Part shown: positions 4,941 to 7,216 of the stretch, one piece after another | Layout of the letters: each line of letters begins with the position of its first letter | How positions within the stretch are numbered: the stretch's first letter is position 1 | Assembly: GCA_900553145.1 (NCBI GenBank) | Contig: USCL01000200.1 | Coordinates: 1-7,216 of the forward strand | Source: an uncultured Desulfovibrio sp. | GTDB lineage: Bacteria; Desulfobacterota; Desulfovibrionia; Desulfovibrionales; Desulfovibrionaceae | Direction of reading: 5' to 3' | DNA length: 7,216 bases | Position numbers and translations under genes: made by a program | Notes under the pieces: model-generated | What the model was told of the DNA's origin: nothing | Databases searched by the model: none | The model's input: only the letters and a program-made list of their open reading frames with translations

Positions 4941-6674
4941 TCACAGCGACCAGCCGACAGCCTGTTCCCTGATGCGGATAAAGTCCGCATAGAGGCCGCC
5001 CTGTTCCATAAGCTCCTCATGCCGCCCGCGCTGGAGGATCCGCCCCTTGTCGAGCACGAGGATCTGATCCGCCTTGCGCACGGTGGAGAGACGGTGCGCG
5101 ATCATGATGACCGTCTTGTCGCGGGTCAGGGCTTCAAAGGCTTCCTGAAGCTGGCGTTCGTTTTCGGGATCCACGCTGGCCGTGGCCTCGTCCAAGATGA
5201 TCACGGGCGCATCCTTCAACATGGCGCGGGCCAGCGAAATGCGCTGCCGTTCCCCGCCGGAAAGCGATACGCCCCCCTCGCCCACGGGCGTCTCATACCC
5301 TTCGGGCAGGGCCATGATAAAGTCATGGCAGCGGGCCTTGCGCGCGGCTTCGCGGACTTCCTCCATCGTGGCGTCGGGCTTGCCGAAACGGATATTGTTC
5401 AGGATGGTGTCCTCAAACAGGTATACGTTCTGAAACACCATGCTGATGTTGCGCAGCAGGCCGTCGCAGGTGTACTCCCGCACGTCGCGCCCGCCGAACA
5501 GCACCCTGCCCTCCTGCACGTCCCAGAACCGGGCGATCAGGCTGCACAGGGTCGTCTTGCCGCTGCCGGAAGGCCCGACGATCGCGGTGGTCGTCCCCTG
5601 CGGGATCACAAGATTGATCCCTTCGAGGAGGCGCGTCCCGTCGTAGGAAAACACCACATCCTCCATGCGGATGTCGAAGGACTCCGGCACGAAATCTTCC
5701 CCGCGCTCGTCCAGAAGCGGGGCATTCTTCAGGGCTTCCATGCGATCCAGCGCTACGGAAATGACGCGGGACAGCGCGGAAACGCTGCCCATCATTTCGA
5801 TGTGCGCGTACAGCATGAAGCTCGAAACCATGAGCAGCAGGCATTTGATCAGATCCATATCGCCGCTCAGGTACAGCAGCCCCGAAGAGAGGAGCACGCC
5901 GAACGCCGCCACCTTGAACACCAGCTGGTAGATCGCGGCCAGCGTGGAGAAGGAACGCTCCAGATCGGTGTTGCTGGCACGGCAGGCTTCAATGGTCTCG
6001 TCCACCGCCCTGTTGGAGCGGTCCCCAAGCCCGAACGCCTTCACCACGGCCATACCCTGAACATATTCCAAAACCGCCGCCACCAGCCGTGACTGCGCCG
6101 CCTGACGTACCGGGGAGAGTTGCCTGCCCTTCCGCTGCATGGCCCCGTATACGAACAGGGACACCACGAGCCCCGCCGCCGTGATCAGGCCCGCGTGCCA
6201 ATCATACCATGAAATCAGCAGAGTGATGGCCACCGCGTGCACGAAGCCGTTCGCCACCTTGTCGAGGATTGCCACGGCGTTGGTTTCGATCTCGCCGAGT
6301 GTGGTGGTGAGCGTGGCTGTCAGCTCGCCGAGCCGATTCTGGCTGAAATAGCCGAGCGGCACGCGCTTGAGGATTTCCCCCACTTCAATGCGCTTGTCCG
6401 CGCACATATCGTAGCTGGCGAGCATACGGCGTTCCGTGGCCCTCTTTCCGAATACGATTTTCCCGGCGACGCTCAGGCCCATAAGCCCGCCCGACGCGGC
6501 AACGGCGAACCAGCCACCGCCGGATGGGGACAGCACGCCCTCCAGCGCCACCACGATGGCGAGCACCGGAATGACTTCCGAAACGGAGTACAGCACCCCG
6601 TAGCCAAAGGCACACAGCAAATCCTTGCGGCAACGGCCCGAAAAATCGAGCAGCCTACGGATCGTCTCAATCAT
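4941..6674 (-). CDS. ABC half-transporter, fused membrane and ATPase domains (siderophore-import-like, second subunit)
   Basis: A 577-residue inner-membrane half-transporter that should pair with the product of the gene just upstream. Residues 1 to about 300 form the exporter-type membrane domain: hydrophobic stretches lie near 20-45, 55-75, 135-156, 160-178, 248-270 and 276-293, with the coupling block near LGYFSQNRLGELTA (107-120). The ATPase domain spans about 335-577, with A-loop Tyr344, Walker A GPSGSGKT (367-374), Q-loop Gln415, signature LSGGE (471-475), Walker B VIILDE (491-496, catalytic Glu496) and H-loop His527; all are intact. The ATG at 6674 is supported by AAGGAG (6681-6686) and by an 8-bp overlap with the preceding gene, implying translational coupling. 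The open frame extends upstream to 7175 only as a shadow of that gene. Exporter-fold pairs of this kind include YbtP/YbtQ and IrtA/IrtB, which import metal-siderophores; substrate and direction cannot be read from sequence. Confidence 0.9.
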   Translation of the reverse strand: MIETIRRLLDFSGRCRKDLLCAFGYGVLYSVSEVIPVLAIVVALEGVLSPSGGGWFAVAASGGLMGLSVAGKIVFGKRATERRMLASYDMCADKRIEVGEILKRVPLGYFSQNRLGELTATLTTTLGEIETNAVAILDKVANGFVHAVAITLLISWYDWHAGLITAAGLVVSLFVYGAMQRKGRQLSPVRQAAQSRLVAAVLEYVQGMAVVKAFGLGDRSNRAVDETIEACRASNTDLERSFSTLAAIYQLVFKVAAFGVLLSSGLLYLSGDMDLIKCLLLMVSSFMLYAHIEMMGSVSALSRVISVALDRMEALKNAPLLDERGEDFVPESFDIRMEDVVFSYDGTRLLEGINLVIPQGTTTAIVGPSGSGKTTLCSLIARFWDVQEGRVLFGGRDVREYTCDGLLRNISMVFQNVYLFEDTILNNIRFGKPDATMEEVREAARKARCHDFIMALPEGYETPVGEGGVSLSGGERQRISLARAMLKDAPVIILDEATASVDPENERQLQEAFEALTRDKTVIMIAHRLSTVRKADQILVLDKGRILQRGRHEELMEQGGLYADFIRIREQAVGWSL

Positions 6675-7216
6675 GTTCCGCTCCTTCGGCATCCCGTGCC
6701 CCGGTATGCGATTCCCAGAGTCGCCCGTACAAGGACGAGGTTTGCAGCAGCTCCGCGTGCGTGCCCACGGCGGACACGCGGCCCCCGTCCATGACCACGA
6801 TGCAATCCGCGCGGACGATGGTGGAAAGGCGGTGCGCAATGACCACCAGCGTCTTGTCCTTAACGAGACGGCTGATCGACTCCTGAATGAACGCCTCGTT
6901 TTCGGGATCGGCAAAGGCCGTCGCCTCGTCCAGCACCACGATGGGGCTGTCCTTGAGCATGGCCCGCGCAATGGCGATGCGCTGGCGCTCGCCCCCGGAA
7001 AGGCGCGCCCCGGCATCCCCGGCAAGCGTATCATATCCGCCGGGCAATGCCTTGATGAAGCCGCACGCGGCAGCCTCCGCAGCCTCTTCCACTTCCCTGT
7101 CCGTGGCGTCCGGCCTGCCGAGGTGGATGTTTTCCCGCAGGCTGACATTGAACAGGAAATTGTCCTGCGAGACATAGGCGACGGACTGCATGACCTGAGA
7201 CAACGGGAGCTTGCGG
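6667..7216 (-). CDS. ABC transporter ATPase domain, C-terminal part of the first subunit (runs off right edge)
   Basis: The last 182 residues of an ABC protein whose start lies beyond the window; the frame is open from 7215 to the TGA at 6667-6669. Visible are the Q-loop in YVSQDNFLF (Gln17 of the visible part), NVSLRENI, the signature LSGGERQR (72-79), Walker B IVVLDE (92-97), the D-loop region ATAFADPENE and H-loop His128 in IAHRLST. Walker A and any membrane domain are outside. The ATAFADPENE wording, in place of the usual ATSALD/ATASVD type, is one I associate with YbtP/IrtA-like siderophore importers built on the exporter fold; this is recollection of family features, not a search. It overlaps the downstream half-transporter by 8 bp, so the two are translated together and probably form a heterodimer. 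Confidence 0.88.
   Translation of the reverse strand, partial: RKLPLSQVMQSVAYVSQDNFLFNVSLRENIHLGRPDATDREVEEAAEAAACGFIKALPGGYDTLAGDAGARLSGGERQRIAIARAMLKDSPIVVLDEATAFADPENEAFIQESISRLVKDKTLVVIAHRLSTIVRADCIVVMDGGRVSAVGTHAELLQTSSLYGRLWESHTGARDAEGAEHD

Noticed and set aside
4854..6092. 412-residue plus-strand frame opposite the ABC transporter
   Set aside because: Composition (many His, Gln, Arg) is that of an antisense shadow; the minus strand carries all ABC motifs.
6675..7175. Upstream extension of the second ABC gene to give 744 residues
   Set aside because: The extra 167 residues are Arg/Ser/Pro-rich and are the out-of-frame reading of the first ABC gene; the ATG at 6674 has a good AAGGAG site and the normal family length.

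Overview
The window looks like a stretch of bacterial chromosome that is mostly core metabolism. G+C is high (roughly two thirds in lipA by a hand count of one line) and all genes read as typical bacterial genes with Shine-Dalgarno sites. The lipB-lipA pair, the PPDK type and the general codon usage remind me of Desulfovibrionaceae (Desulfovibrio / Bilophila-like). This is an inference from gene content and protein flavour, not a database result.

Layout, left to right. (1) On the minus strand, 1-627 is the first 209 residues of pyruvate, phosphate dikinase (ppdK), running off the left edge. It has a good sigma-70-type promoter at 670-698 and, just upstream, a minus-strand intrinsic terminator (709-742). 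(2) 743-1040 has no convincing protein gene, but holds a long imperfect inverted repeat and a possible minus-strand transcript ending at that terminator. (3) On the plus strand, lipB (1041-1685) and lipA (1627-2562) overlap by 59 bp and form the lipoate synthesis unit: octanoyl transfer followed by sulfur insertion. (4) A strong hairpin without a U-tract (2629-2660) separates them from glk (2780-3730), an E. coli-type glucokinase. (5) On the minus strand, convergent with glk, lies a two-gene unit of O6-alkylguanine-transferase relatives: a small intact MGMT/ATL-like gene (4289-4588), then a full-length ogt homologue (3669-4275) broken by a frameshifting deletion exactly at the active site. This part has lower G+C (about 53-58% on hand-counted lines) and Clostridia-like protein flavour. 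(6) 4589-4940 holds two terminator-like hairpins, one of them very good. (7) The right end (minus strand) is a translationally coupled pair of ABC half-transporters with fused membrane and ATPase domains (4941-6674 complete; 6667-7216 partial). Their motifs suggest the exporter-fold siderophore-import class (YbtPQ/IrtAB-like).

How the genes relate: ppdK and glk belong to central carbon metabolism, and lipB-lipA supply the lipoyl cofactor of the glycine cleavage system or 2-oxoacid dehydrogenases. The alkyltransferase pair is DNA repair in which one member has been lost while the small one stays open. The ABC pair is a separate transport operon. I did not find a novel multi-gene system here. 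The observations most worth checking are the broken ogt beside an intact small paralogue, and the possible structured RNA between ppdK and lipB.
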